Below, one piece after another: positions 46,520 through 59,746 of a DNA stretch of 64,000 nucleotides (positions are counted from its first letter, which is position 1; the number at the start of each line of letters is the position of its first letter). Under the pieces are notes generated by a model. The model saw only the letters and a program-made list of their open reading frames with translations. It was not told the DNA's origin and did no database searches. Position numbers and translations under genes: made by a program. The DNA is from Daucus carota subsp. sativus. Taxonomy: Eukaryota > Streptophyta > Magnoliopsida > Apiales > Apiaceae. The stretch is taken from positions 42,805,598 to 42,869,597 of the forward strand of contig NC_030385.2 of the NCBI RefSeq assembly GCF_001625215.2, given 5' to 3'.

Positions 46520-49500
46520 TCAAGTGATGACTGGGCTTGGTTGTGTGATGGGTGCATTCTTTGGTAGCGCTTGTGTTGTTTTACTTGCACTTTCTTCAGT
46601 TGTTTTAACTGCACTTTCTATCGATTTGGATCTTGTCAATGGCCTTCTCAACAGTCTGAGAGGCCACCTTCTAGGTTTGATCTGTCCCTGCAGCTTCATC
46701 TGCTCCTTTCTAAACTTTCTATTTGCATACCATCTTCCCCCTCGCCAGCCCAAGCCATACCTGCAATGGTTGAGCAATGAGAAAAAGAAATACTGACAAA
46801 ATGAAACAGCATAATATTTGTTTCGAGAAAGTTGTGCTTTGCACTGTAATCAAGTGTCTACTTGCCCTTTGTCAGTGTTCAGTGACAGACTCACAGATTC
46901 AGTCCCTGTAACTTTTGCCCTGTGCAGTACCGCTTTTTTGGCCCATATATAGCTATTCTGAAGTTGCAATATGACAATTTAAAGGGCAAATGAATTAATT
47001 AAAACATAACATACATTAGACCTATTTCAGAAAAATGGACTTGAAGTACAATTGCCTCTTTTAGTATGCGACTATGTGCTAAGTGAGGTTCACCCTGTCA
47101 AAAGTCTCAATGGAAAAAGCATTGTGTTTTATACCCTTTGAAAACATTGTAAGCAGTTCTGTTTTATCATGTAAACATTTTTGTTCCATCATACTATCAT
47201 CAAATGGCACAAGCATCTATCTGATCAGAAAAGTCACAAATCAGAATTGGAGCCACTAGACATCTAATTCAACCACAAGAAGTTATACAAGTAACACTGT
47301 GCCAGAACCCCTACTTGAAGCCAATTGTGAAAAGGCATAACCAAGGATATCAGCTTTTACTTATTTCTTATGGTCCTTCTTTCATTGTTGTTCTATGACA
47401 CATCATAGTGAATCTTCTTTGTTTTCTTCTAGAACTGCATGTAGCTTATAAAAAAAACACTTCAGTACTTCACATGCACATGAATGCCATGATACAAATA
47501 ACCTACGCCAGTTGATTAATCAGATTATCAAAAATCATCCATGTTTATGACCAAAGCATATAGCATTTGCTGCCACCAAAACTGTAGGCATACTTAAAAG
47601 CAACATAGCAGTGAAAGTAAGTACTTCAACTTCAATCTCAAACAAAAGAGTAATAAACTAATAATATATCACGCGGATAGTGCAATGTTAAACTCTGAGA
47701 AACATCCAAAAACAAGACGAAACGAATTTACATAGAAACATCAAATTTCAAAAAAGAGGATGACCAGCAGAATATATCAACCGTATTGCTATAATACCAA
47801 TACGAAAGATCTATAGAAATTGAGATTTTTCAGATTTAAAACTCAAATCACACCATGTCTAAGCCCTTCTCATATAACTAATCCGCATAGAAACATCAAT
47901 TACATTCTCTGGAAGTAAGAGACATTACGGAGAGAAACATCAATTCCATTATAATAAGAACTGCATTGTATCGTACCAATCAAACTAGCTATAAGTTTCT
48001 GAGGAAAAGGAAAAAGAGAAAAACCCGATGAGTAAACTGGCTCCACCAACGACAACATGTGTTGCGGGATTATAGCTGCTTGATCCAACAAGCTTTTTGA
48101 ATTCATTATGCTGCATGCTATAATTTTTTTTCATCTGCAATAAATAAATAGACTTATAAACCACATATATGAGACCCAAACAGATAAACAGCATTTTCCA
48201 TCAGGAAGTGCCTAAAAATTACATAAATATAGAGTCCTAACATCCATTCCAATAGTAATAATCATAACACCACAACTTAAAGGATATCAAACAATGTAAG
48301 GTCTATCCGAACTTGAAAGTCTTTATTTACGTAGCTTATTTTTACAGGATAATATATTTCTGATATTATGTTTAGGTATATATTTATACATATCTTTATA
48401 GTGAGTCGGGTATTATTTCATGACTCGAGAATCCTTGGCTAATATGTTCAATTGTTTATACACTTTTAAATGGAGACGGAAAAACAGAAGTTACTATGGT
48501 AATCAACGTATGCACTTATCTATGTCAGGTGCAATGCAACATCTACTTACTGCATTTTCAATTGAATCGAGCCTCTTTTCAACTTTTGATTGGTGAAGGT
48601 GGCGCAATGTATAACCTGTCATCCACCATATCTTCAAGTCAATGTGTACGTCCAAATCACAGATTCATGTTTGCAACAGACTACTAGAACTAACCATTTT
48701 ATGCATTGGCATATAAACAAGGAGCTATAGAAAAACATAAGTAATCAAAAACAGGGCAAAATAAGCAACGACCCTTCTGTTGGTTAATTAGATGTAAGCA
48801 TCTATAGAGGGCTATTCAAGTATGAATTGGTTTCAGGCTTGTTCTGCTTCTTAAACTAATTAATGTACTTGGTTCATTTTGCTATCAAAAGAAAGGTATA
48901 TAAGAGATGCAGTGTTCATAATCAGTCTCAGATTCCATATTGTCATTTTTAATATATGTCTATAGACCCTGACAGATTTATGTTTATGACCAAAAAAATG
49001 CAACTAGCACGAAACATTTAATTTTGCACTGGAATATCACCAACGAGTTGTACAAACCTAATCAGACCAACTTGCACGACCAATGTGAAGTGCCAACAAT
49101 CCATATCCTTTCAGATTCACAAATGACAAATTCCTCTTAAAGATGTTGTTTAGATAAAAGAGACCAGTTTTAATGTAATTACAAAAGAATTCATAATTTT
49201 AAACAGAGATAGCTCTAAACCTCTGGGAAGGTCAGGAAAGGTCCGCACGCATTTATCTTATCCTCCCTAGACATTACTTCTAAGAGCATCCCCACCCATC
49301 AATCAGTTAATTCGTGAATTAACTTGATGGATTTGTTACTATACAATAGTAATAATTAACTATTTTACAATTTTTGATGCGTCAACTACAAATCAAGATG
49401 GTTTCAAGATAATTAATCCATCCATCGAATCAACGAATTGATGGACTTTTATCAATGCAGTGGCCATTTATTGGTCCATCAATCAAATTGATGGTCATCA

Positions 49501-49914
49501 ATCCATCACCAACTCCATCAATTTAAGTCTCTGGTTGGCAAACTCGAAGTTCACCTTTTACATCAAATATTAAAGAAAATATTAACATAGAGTTGGTGCA
49601 ATTATAATCTTCTTTGTCATTTAAGATTATACATTAGATATTACAACAGAGACAAAGAGCGCCTACAATTTTTTCCAAAGACTTTCACAATCTATATGCC
49701 GATGATAAGCCAAACAAATTATATAAACGACACGTAATCATCATCCAAATACCAAGAAGACCACAACCGAATCACACTAACACTTTCAACGTAACTTTCA
49801 CCGCAATACAGGGTTGGATCTAGGAAAGGGTATACCTTCTATATAGATTGCAATTTTTTCACCATTAAAACTTTTGCAAAATTTAAGTTCCCCACAAAAT
49901 TTTGAAACTAGGGT

Positions 49915-49947
<33 letters not shown>

Positions 49948-50579
49948 CATTAAGTTCAAGGCTTCAAGCACATACCAAGCCATGCTGTAGCAACAGAGGC
50001 CACAGAAGTTGAGATTGTAAACACCACCTTATGCCTCTCAAAAGTATCCTAAAACATCAAAAAATCAATAATTAACACATAATCTCACAAACCCTACCAC
50101 AAATCAAAATCCGCAACATAAAACAACTACTCCCTCCGTTTCAAATTAGATGTCCACTTTAAAAAAATCACACAGTTTAAGAAAAGTGGTTGTTCATAAA
50201 TTAATTGCATTAAATGATCAAAATATGTGGAGTGAGATTGATCTAGGAAATATAAATAAGAGATATGTGGAGTAGAATTGACTTTGGAAATATGATTTTG
50301 CATTGAAAGTTGAAGTGGACAAGTAATTTGGAACAAAAGTTTTTCCTGAAAGTGGACATGTAAATTGAAACGGAGGGAGTATTAAAAATCAAGAACCCCT
50401 AATAAACACAAAATAAATAAAAAAGAACAGAGGGCTAAAAAAAGACCCAGAACTCAATGTACCTTGATTGAATAATATGTATCTTGAACAGCAGTCCATG
50501 AATTCAAAGCCCTTTTCTTTATCTGATGGACTGTAAATCTCTTAATATTCGGTACCCCTAGCCTCCCAAAACGATTCAT
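46520..50579 (-). CDS. Unknown two-helix membrane protein
   Basis: Five exons, 50579-50463, 50048-49976, 48615-48551, 48134-48025 and 46760-46520, join in frame to 201 residues. The N-terminus is basic and amphipathic (MNRFGRLGVPNIKRFTVHQI). A first helix lies at about 48-68 (VVFTISTSVASVATAWLG), then a charged, helical loop that may be a coiled coil (HQSKVEKRLDSIENA), and a second Gly-rich helix at about 111-128 (HVVVGGASLLIGYGLGW). The C-terminal tail is strongly basic (KPRRWPLRLLRRPL) and then Ser/Thr-rich. The form suggests an organelle membrane protein, possibly mitochondrial, but I do not recognise the family. The intron-1 Stowaway and the uORF are described separately. Confidence 0.75.
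49917..49946. repeat. (AG)n microsatellite
   Basis: A run of about 15 AG units in the intron after exon 2 of the unknown membrane protein gene. Confidence 0.9.
50130..50380. mobile_element. Stowaway-like MITE in intron 1 of the membrane protein gene
   Basis: 251 bp, ends CTCCCTCCGTTTCAAATTA and AATTGAAACGGAGGGAG, TA on both sides. The sequence AGTGGACATGTAA and its mirror ATGTCCACTTT mark the inverted arms. It lies between exon 1 and exon 2. Confidence 0.8.
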
Positions 50580-50623
50580 TCTTGCATAACGCGGCTGACC
50601 CAGATGCGTTTTAAGCAAAACAT
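50576..50623 (-). CDS. Upstream ORF overlapping the start of the membrane protein gene
   Basis: A 15-codon ORF beginning ATGTTTTGC at 50623 ends in TGA that overlaps the main ATG (ATGA). A second in-frame ATG within it also leads to the same stop. A TATAAA-like box at about 50693-50700 would place the cap upstream of it, so the uORF is probably in the leader. uORFs of this kind commonly lower translation or allow termination-reinitiation on the main ORF; that is inference here. Confidence 0.5.
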   Translation of the reverse strand: MFCLKRIWVSRVMQE

Positions 50624-50692
50624 GGAAAATCTGACACCCAGATTACTGTTTTGTCTCCAAGAATGTAAAGTTTAAATTTTTCCTCGGAGGGT

Positions 50693-50700
50693 TTATATAA
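50693..50700 (-). promoter_or_regulatory. Candidate TATA box of the membrane protein gene
   Basis: TTATATAAAC on the minus strand, about 115-120 bp upstream of the main ATG. Confidence 0.45.
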
Positions 50701-50810
50701 GACTGTAAAAAGGTAATTTAGCTTGGAGAAAAAGGTAAGTTTTTGGACCGTTAGATCGCAGGGTTTTAGATTGTAAAAAGACATCTGGGCAATCCTCCCT
50801 GCTCATTACC

Positions 50811-51316
50811 GGGGGTGAGCAAAACCGAATCAGAACCGAAAAACCGAATAGAATTGAATCGTGTAAATTTGATTCGGTTCAGTCCTAATTTTTTGAAAAT
50901 TCGGTCCATTTAGTCTGGACCGAATAGATCGAAATAAAGTTCGGTCCGAACCGAATAGATCAATATATATTATTTTAATTAATATTTATATTATATATAT
51001 CTTATATGTTATAATTATAATATGTAATTTATAAATTTAATTATATCTATCTTTAATGGATTGAGGGTGATTAATTAATATGAAAATATTAAAATAAATG
51101 ATGAATTTTAGTTTTAATTATAATATAATTTTTTATTTTTAAAATAATTTCGGTTTCTTTTGGTCCAGACAGAACCGAACCGTATTATTTGGTTCGGTCT
51201 GGTTCGGTCTATTATAAAACTTCGGTCCGGTTCGATCAGAAAATAATTCAAACTTCGGTTCTCGGTCTATTCAGTTCGGTTCGGTTTTAAACCGAACCGA
51301 CCGAATACTCACCCCT
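50811..51316. mobile_element. CCGAACC-rich TIR element
   Basis: Left end GGGGTGAGCAAAACCGAA and the reverse complement of the right end (GGGGTGAGTATTCGGTCGG) are similar. Both arms consist of degenerate repeats of GGTTCGGT, and the centre (about 50960-51130) is A/T-rich. A very common plant repeat type, probably a hAT-related non-autonomous element. Target duplication not established. Confidence 0.5.
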
Positions 51317-51856
51317 ACTCGTAGTCATAATTAATCAGTATTGAATTGTACTATGGTGCTTACTTTTTTTTTGGTCAGGTATAGTGCTAACTTTTTGTAT
51401 ACTTAAAAATAGTAAATCTTACCTAATATTATAATAATATTATAAAAAACAATTTTTCTAATGTGTGCGCATGAGCACGACGCCGAATTTTATAATTTTG
51501 ACTCATTTTATCGGCTCTCATATCAAACATATGAAATTTCGAGTTTAGACAAACCCTTTAAAAAATTTACAAGTTATTATCAGAGAAGCAGATTAACTGA
51601 TTTTGCATATTGCTCCCGTATTCTTAAGCTTTTGCACCTCAATGACTTCAAACATCTTCCTCTCCCATAACCGGAATCACTAATCATGGAAGTATATGGT
51701 ATAACTCGTCTAGTGAATTGCATGAGCTATACACAGTATGTCAGTATCCTATTCGTTTCCACAATCCAACCTCTTCAATAATCAATCAAGTTACCCTTCA
51801 CTTTATCTATTTCCGATCATAAACAAAATGAATATAGTAAATTATAGTTTGAAATA

Positions 51857-52113
51857 AGCATCTGCAGAAAGGGCTATGAACTAAAAAAATTCAAAAATTA
51901 AATCAAATTTGCAAATATGATTATAAAAGTTGCAAATCGTATTTTTGAAAATAAACTTTTAAAAATAATAATTTTGAAATTCAAAGTAACAGTATTTTTT
52001 GACAATACCTTTTAGAAAGATAGTATTTTAAATAATTTCTCTATATTTTATTTATGACATGCCACTTGGATTTTTACTTTTTAGCTAAAACAATTATAGG
52101 ATTGGAGATGCTC
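51857..52113. repeat. Probable decayed Harbinger-type MITE
   Basis: The right end GATTGGAGATGCTC with TAA after it is the usual terminus. The best left end, GCATCTGCAG after TAA at 51854-51856, is imperfect. It lies just downstream of the CCCH gene's 3' end. Confidence 0.4.
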
Positions 52114-52332
52114 TAAATAAACACAAACACATCCCGTATGTGTCCCCGGATTTTCACTTTCCACTCCAGTGATCTCATACCAATAAATAGCTCCCAACAA
52201 AAAAAATGTAGCAGGCAACTGGGGGTTCATCAGGCACAAGTTATAAACCATTCCGAAAAAATCAGTAACAAGGACAAACAGAAAAATCCTCAGCAATCTG
52301 GAATGGCAAAAGAAACAAGGGTGTGTAAATCC

Positions 52333-55300
52333 TTAATCTGAGTGAGCTTCTGGAACCTCTGCTGAAGCTGAGGGAGACCTAGCTTGTTCAGGAGAATCTT
52401 CTGGGGGTTTAGCATCTGACTTCTTTTTGCTTGCAGCTTCTTGTTCTGTCAAGTTAGGAATATTTGGGGACTTCGAGGGAGATGTCTCCGATGAATGAAT
52501 TGCCGGTGAAGTTCTTTGATAAGAAAAGCTTGTCGAATGTATAGATAAAGTAGGCAGATTCGAACCATAATTATATGTATATCCCAGCAAAGGGTGATCG
52601 TATCTACAAGCGGGGCCAAATTTGCAAAGCCCGTACATGCTGTAATATGAACATACGGCTTGCCCCTACAAACAAACAAAAATTGTCAAAGTCCATTGTT
52701 TGCGTTGAGATTAATAAGTACTGTCATAACAAGAGCCGAGTATGCAAACGAATTTTAGCTTACAGGTCTTAGAGGAAGGCCAAGTGGACCTAGAGAACCA
52801 GCTGCCAATTGGGTATATTTTTCTCTCGGGTGATTATACTTGCAGTCCATCCCATATTTGCAACTTCCATGATTCATAAAGTGCCGACATTCTGGTTGAT
52901 CAGGTCTCTCTGGCAAATGAGAAACTCCTGAATATGAAAGAGGTATCTGTCCGCTGAATCCCGATTCACCATAAACATTGGTAGATGGGGCAGGGCTCAT
53001 GCTACTCTGATAGAAGTGAATAAAAATTGTATTAAAGTGAAACACAAAAGAGTTATATTAGCTCTGTATTACCATCATTACGGTGCATCACTTTACGACT
53101 TGATTACAAAACATAAACAGAAGCACTAGTGCTCTGAGGTAAATTGCAACTGGCCAACCTTATCCTTTATGCCAACCGATTCCTTAGTCACCGGGCTGAC
53201 AGTTTGATAGGATATATAAGTGGATTAGAGAAAGAATATATGAGACATGGCTCTCTGTTCTCAAACTTCATTCAGAACACAATGCAAAAAAGTATAAAGG
53301 TCTCGATATTAGTAAAAACTAACACCTATAGCAGAATTATGTTAATCAAGCTTTGTCCAGCCTCCTCAGTAAAGAGGACGCATAGTTTCACTGCATAATA
53401 CGATGGAAATAACACATGAGATATGCATATGGGGAACAAAGGAACATGACACCGGTCTATGTAATATATATGCCTTCCAAAGTTTTAAATTTTATGTACA
53501 TGGAGAACAAAGGAACATAAACCAGTCTATAATTTGTATATAGCTTTCAAAGTTTTACTAAGTGGGAGCGTAGCAGATAACTAATTTTTTGCATACACAA
53601 ACAATAGGACTAAAGGCCAAACATCATCTAGCAAAAAATGATAATAATCTTGATTCTTGAAGTGTATCAGACTCGGGCAGATGATTTATCTTCAAAATTA
53701 ACAAATGCAAGTCTTATTATTTAAACAGTGGGAAGAATGCCATACATATATGAGATACGAACGATTTAATATAAGTTTGACCATGTTTTAGAAAATATTA
53801 CATCTGATGCTATAGTAGTAAAAGCAGAGAGAGAACAGACAAACAGGGCAATACCATTGCAACCATTCAACCTACTACTCTAAACTAGAGAAGCGTCTAC
53901 GACAAACTTGTATGAATGTACATAACAGAATGTCCAAAGGCAGAGCTGGTGCATAGATAAACTTATGAAAGTACTACAAGTTGAACTCTTACTAACCATG
54001 TAAGGGTTCCATTCTGGTGCAGATACCAATTCTTGAGAGGGAGGATAAATAACTGGCATGTAGGTCTGCAGACCTCCTGAGTGAGAAGCAGACAAGTATG
54101 TTGTTTTGGGTAACGACCATGCAGGAAGTCCACCTCCATAAGATAGACCAGATGAATCAGTAGATCCGTAATGAGATGGCCCAGTTACAGAAACGGCAGG
54201 ATCCGGTTGAGGATGATGAAATTTGCACGCAATTCCAAACTTACAAGCTCCAGTGCGCATGTAATAGGCACACGGCTTCTCATCCTGGATGACTCCAATT
54301 AGATATTAAAAATTCAAATCTTTAACTTATCAAGGATAAACATTATATTTTTCCTACAAATCAAATGCTATACTAGAAAAACTCAATTGCAAATGACACA
54401 TCATGAGGTTTTTCACTGCAAAAGGCAAATCTAAAGAAGTCCACGCATAGAAGTCATATGTCACTTGGATATTAAGTTTATATATCCAAATTATATATAC
54501 TTAAAAAAAATTACAGATATCACCTGACGCATAGGAAGTCCCAGAGTATTCAGTATAACTGGTCCAGCACCATTCCTATCCAGTCGATGATGATACTTGC
54601 ACGATGATCCATATTTGCACATACCTGTCTTCAAGAAATACTGCAACATGCAGGCATCAATTACAAAATTAGGTAAGAAATTTGCTCCGCTCAGCTAAAA
54701 AGGAACAATACCACATTAGCAAAACCAAACTACGAACTTCACTCCAAAATTTTAAAAACCTGAAAACACAAAAATATGAGTCCTCTAGGAGAGTAGGCTA
54801 ATTTAATCCCATATAATAGAATTACTATTAGTACCCCACTCCAGAAAGTAGAAAACAACGAAAAAAGACAACACTTTTATATAATTCATAAAGCACTCTA
54901 AGATGGTCAATAAATATTACCTCACAGTCTGGCTGTCCAATTCTCTGAGGAAGTTCACCTCCAGATTGACCAATCTAAAAAGACAAATTGCAACACTAAC
55001 AACATTAGTATATAAACAATCTTTAATCTTGCTCTCACAATCTTTAATCTTGCTCTCACAATCCTCCTGTCCATTATAAACTGATTTCTATGATTCTTTG
55101 TGAGAGCAATGTTATGATTCTATGTAATGGACCACCCACATTCAACGACTAATATACCAGTATTATAAACAATCTTTAATCTTGTAGACTTAACACCTGT
55201 AGTCAAACTTTACATATATAGAGTTAGGTTCAAAGGAGCACCGCAGGAGGTGTTCAGTGGAAAAAAAATTGTAGAACACGACACAAAATAGCTACACACA

Positions 55301-55895
55301 TTGTTCTCAAAATTCTCCTAATCCCATTTATACCTTAGCCTAATTGACTCAAATTAGACGTGTCCACCGGAACAAAATTTGTAAAACACAACATAGAATC
55401 ATAACATTGCTCTCACAATCCTCCTGTTCTTATTTAAATTCACTACCACCATCAACGAAAACAATAAAAACCGCATAATTAAAATAGATATATAAACCTT
55501 GAGGTCTATTTTAGAAGGATGATTAAATCGACAAGTAGCACCATAACCACACATTCCGGTCCTGAGATAATACAAGCAATCCGGTTCACCGGGACGATCC
55601 GGAAAAATGCCTGAATCATCATCGCCAACATCATCCTCTTTCTCACTAACTCTCAGTCTCCTCATACCTTCTGCAGTAACATAAATAATACAGATAATCA
55701 ACTTTTATAAGTAAAAAACAATCCAAATATAAAAAAAAATCAAAGTGTTTATCACATCACGGATACATCAAAAAACTCATGATCACTCTAAATCAAACAA
55801 ATAAAAAAAAGAAAAATACCTTGAACATGATCAACAGAAGGATTGGATGAATCGGAAACACCAACATTCCTCTTCACCTGCCGATGATCCGGCAT
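52333..55895 (-). CDS. CCCH zinc-finger protein with five fingers (ZFN type)
   Basis: CCCH proteins of the plant ZFN/HUA1 group bind RNA or DNA in the nucleus and act in mRNA control. Exons 55895-55820, 55670-55498, 54974-54921, 54640-54524, 54284-53997, 53006-52764 and 52665-52333 join to 427 residues. Five C-x8-C-x5-C-x3-H fingers begin at about 57, 100, 145, 276 and 322: [80 protein letters not shown] and [20 protein letters not shown]. The first three are closely spaced, then a Pro/Ser-rich linker of about 110 residues, then the last two. All finger cysteines and histidines are present. The tail ([31 protein letters not shown]) is acidic and Ser/Pro-rich. Finger 2 is split between two exons. 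Confidence 0.95.
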
Positions 55896-56941
55896 CGATG
55901 CACAACAACAAGAAAAAAAAAAGTAATAATAATATTATAATATACTTATGTGTGTGTTATAGTGCGTGTGTGTATAGAAGTCAGGGGAGAAGAGAAGTTA
56001 TAACGTGTGTTTGTGTTTGTGTTGTGTAATGAAAAAAACAGTGTAGATAGTAAGAGGGGTGTGTGTGAAAAAGTGAAAAATATTACGTATTGAAGTGAGT
56101 TTGGAGAAGAATGATGAAGGGAAGGGAAGATCTATAAAATCAGAGTGTAGGAAATAGGAGGGATGGTAATAAGTAATAAGACAGGCTTTTTGTGTTTCTA
56201 CCAAAACTGAACCACACTTCCCCTTCTCATGTCAACACACATCATCCATCATCCTCATTAAACCACTCGCTCATTCGTGTCATCGGGTTACACGTATCTC
56301 CTAGTTCGAGTTTGATTCTTAAATTATTTATTTCAGTTTTATCGTGATGCTAGAAAGTGATCATATCATATAAGTCGAACAATCCTACGCAAATACTAGT
56401 TTGAGTTTGATTCATAAATTATTATTTATCTTAATTTTATCGTGATGTTATTAAGTGGCGATATCATAAATCAATCCTACACAAATGTAATCGATGAAAT
56501 ATAAATTTGGATTAAAATTATTTAGGTTGGAATTAAACTAAAATTGATAATAAAAAAAGGTGATTTTTGGGTTGTTATCCAAAATTATGAATATATAATA
56601 TAAAAATCATACATATTTATAAGAAATTATTTAATTATATTATTTTTGTACTATAAATTAATTAAGTTTAATAAAATAACATTTATTTATTTGTATATTA
56701 TTCAAAAATATATTTATTATTAGTTATTTATGGGTGTGATCAGATACGGATTATTTGCGGATAGCGCGGTTAGATTCAGATTGATTATTTTGATCAATTA
56801 AAATTTCGGATTCAAGTGGGACAAATTTATGACTAGTGTTTGTCAATTCCATCCCCAGTGTTTTATTGGTACAAAATAATCTTTTACAATGTGATTTTTT
56901 TGTACAACGACTAATATATGCGAGGGTTATATTTTTCCAAT
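55896..56941. other. Promoter side of the CCCH gene and AT-rich spacer
   Basis: GT-rich runs at about 55950-56050 lie in the likely 5' leader or promoter of the minus-strand CCCH gene. The rest is AT-rich with no supported gene; the ORFs at 55847, 55998 and 56751 lack motifs. Confidence 0.4.
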
Positions 56942-57128
56942 GGGCAATGCTAGAGACCCTAAATTTGTTACCAAATGACGTGGATAATAAGTGGCGAAAT
57001 TTGATTGAGTCATTGATGAATCTGCAGGGGGTCCTCATTATTATGGGAATGAATGCAATCAATGAAATTTCGCCACGTCATTTGAGAAAAAGGTTTGAGA
57101 TAAATATTTAGGGTCTCTAGCATTTTCC
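56942..57128. mobile_element. Mutator-like (MULE) MITE
   Basis: 187 bp. The left end reads GGGCAATGCTAGAGACCC and the reverse complement of the right end is AGGAAAATGCTAGAGACCC. The 9-bp sequence TTTTCCAAT stands directly on both sides (56933-56941 and 57129-57137) without a mismatch. A 9-bp target duplication with long inverted ends is characteristic of Mutator-like elements. The arms (AAATGACGTGG) can fold together. Confidence 0.85.
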
Positions 57129-57137
57129 TTTTCCAAT

Positions 57138-59129
57138 TACTTTAGTCCTTCATTTCTATAAGCGGATATTTTAGAAAAATTTTAATTTTAAGATAAATGG
57201 ACATGAATTATAGTTATTTTGGGTCTACTAGGATTTTCGAAAATAATGATTTTTAGATTTTGTGACTATAACTAAAATAATTGTAACGTCAGTTAAAAAG
57301 TACCTTCTTCAAATTATGTGTTCATTTTTCTAATATATTATTTTTCAATTAAAATAATTAAAAAATTTCATTTGCAATTTATGCAACCTCATTTGCAACA
57401 ATTATATGAAATTGAAAGTCGTGTTTTTGTAAATAATTTGTAAAATATTGATACTTTTAAAAAAATCACCTGACGGTATTTTTATAAATAATTTATAAAA
57501 AATTGGTATTTATAAATATTCCTTTAAACTGATGCAGCTGGTGGGTAAAATCTTTATGAATGTTTTATTTGTCATTTGATTTGTGTTCCGAGAATGTGTT
57601 TCTCTCCTTCAATAAGTTTTCATGTTTTCAGTCACGTGATCATTCGACTAGATTTTTAAGAATAACGACTTACTTTTTTTTTTTTTTTTTAGGAAAGAAT
57701 AACTACTTACTAAAATTACACGAGTAACACTATTAAAAATATTTTATTCAAATCATATATATCATATAATTTATGTTTATAAATTTATCAAAAAAATTCC
57801 ACTTCAGATTTTTTCCAGTATATTTTTTTCTTTAATATTTTTGTAAAATATGGTTCGTAATTAAGTAACTAGGTATGAACTTTTTGGTATATATGATTTT
57901 CTACCCAAATCGAAAATTTCAGAAAAAAAAATGAAGTTATTTTAAATTATATTGGATTGGGTATCAGCTTCGGATAGCATCCCTTTACATTGTACATCCA
58001 CATTCGTTTACATTATATTATAAAAAATATTAAAACATAATATTTTTAGAAGAAATTTATAAAGATAAACATAATTTACAAGTAGTTGCAAAATTTGGTG
58101 GATTTTTCAAAAAAAAAACTTAAAATTAAATGGAACTTAAAATAAGTTAAAGTATGCTAAAATTGTTATCACTTTAGCTACTATTTTGTTTTAATAAAAA
58201 ATTATGATCAATTTGAGAATAATAAAATATGCTCCATTTTTTTTTTGAAATAAAATATGCTCCATTTGTGTACGATGACTTAATCATTTAGTCTAACGCC
58301 AAAACAGGCAGTAGTGTCTCCGTGGACCGTGGCGGCATAAGCTGACTCGTGAGCTGCGAGTGATGATGTATTTGTGAGGATATTTCCGTTGTCGTGCCAA
58401 AATTCCTCATAATACTATATATTAAATTATAAATATTAGCCTTGGACCTGTGAGAAGCCGGTGATTATATAATTCATAATTTATGATTTATGATTTAAAT
58501 TTTAACATCATTTTATTAGTATTTTATTTAATAAATTGAATTTAAATTAAATTATATTAATTAACTGATTATGTTTTCTCACCAAAATTTAGTTTTTACA
58601 ATTTATTATCTATCTATAAATAATTTTCTATTATTAATATGTAATAATTTATTATTCAATTAATTTTAAATCAAATTTTTCATATTTTATATATATTCAT
58701 ATGTATGAAAAAAAGATATTTATCGTATAACTTAACTAATTAGTTATAATTTCCTGTTTTTACTGTCATAACTGCAAACATTTTCTTCTTTTCTTCTCAA
58801 AACCCTTCAGCTCATCTAAAAATGCAGTACCCTATTTGAACGACAGATCACTTTCTGTGGGTATGTAAAATGTAATAGATCATCCAAAAGATCACATACA
58901 TCTTTTGCTACTTTATTCGGTCATAGCAAGTATGTTCATTTGATTGTGAAATATCATACAATTAAACTTTTCACAGAAGTGGACTTGTACTTTGAGTGTA
59001 AAAAGCATTACTCCACTCGGTTTCTCCGTCTTTGACACATAAAAATAATATATATATTCCGGTAAATTAAAAGTTTCTTGGAAGTCAAGCTCTATTGTAT
59101 GCACACTTCCCATGTTTATTTCTTCATAC
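57138..59129. other. AT-rich spacer, no gene seen
   Basis: No coding signal and no repeat that I can bound. A more GC-rich patch at about 58300-58400 has no ORF. Confidence 0.4.
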
Positions 59130-59134
59130 AAAAA

Positions 59135-59746
59135 CTGGTAGAACTGTAAACGAACCGAACCCGAACGAATTTGGACGAATTCTTACCGAATTCGAATAAA
59201 ATCTTTACGAACCGAACAATGTTTGATAATTTTATCGAAATTTTTTTTCTGTCCGAACTCGAGTTCGGTAACGAATCGAATCGAACCGAACCGAACACGA
59301 ACTGTTCGCGAACATATCGAACACGAACAGTTCGCCAACAATGTATACTTTTAAATAATATTTAGGCTATCTTTAAATTAATTTAATGAAAAAAATTAAT
59401 CCAAATATTTTATTTATATATTTAGAACATATACAATATAAATTTTAAATAATTCTACAATTATAAAATTTAACTAATATCTAAATTGAGGATATTATAT
59501 ATTATATTTACATATATATTACAAATATATTTATTATTGTCGAACAAACACGAGATTCTCGAACTCGAGCCGAACACGAGTTTAACGAACCGAACACGAA
59601 CCGAGCGCCCTAAAAATTCGGTTCAATTCGTTAAATTTATCGGACAAAAATTGCTGTTCGAACTTGTGTTCGGTAAACAAGGAGTTTACCGAACACGAAC
59701 TAAATCGAACGAGCTTATTGAAAAATTCGGTCTGTTTACTGCTCTA
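59135..59746. mobile_element. CGAACCGAAC-rich TIR element, probably hAT-related
   Basis: Left TAGAACTGTAAACGAACCGAA and the reverse complement of the right end, TAGAGCAGTAAACAGACCGAA, are alike. The arms are made of degenerate TTCGGTTCG repeats and the centre is A/T-rich. The flanks AAAACTGG and AAAACAAG may be a decayed 8-bp target duplication. The ORFs at 59171 (+), 59116 (-) and 59486 (+) are translations of this repeat. Confidence 0.55.

Noticed and set aside
52138..53398. Plus-strand ORFs across the CCCH gene
   Set aside because: Antisense or intronic shadows of the zinc-finger exons.
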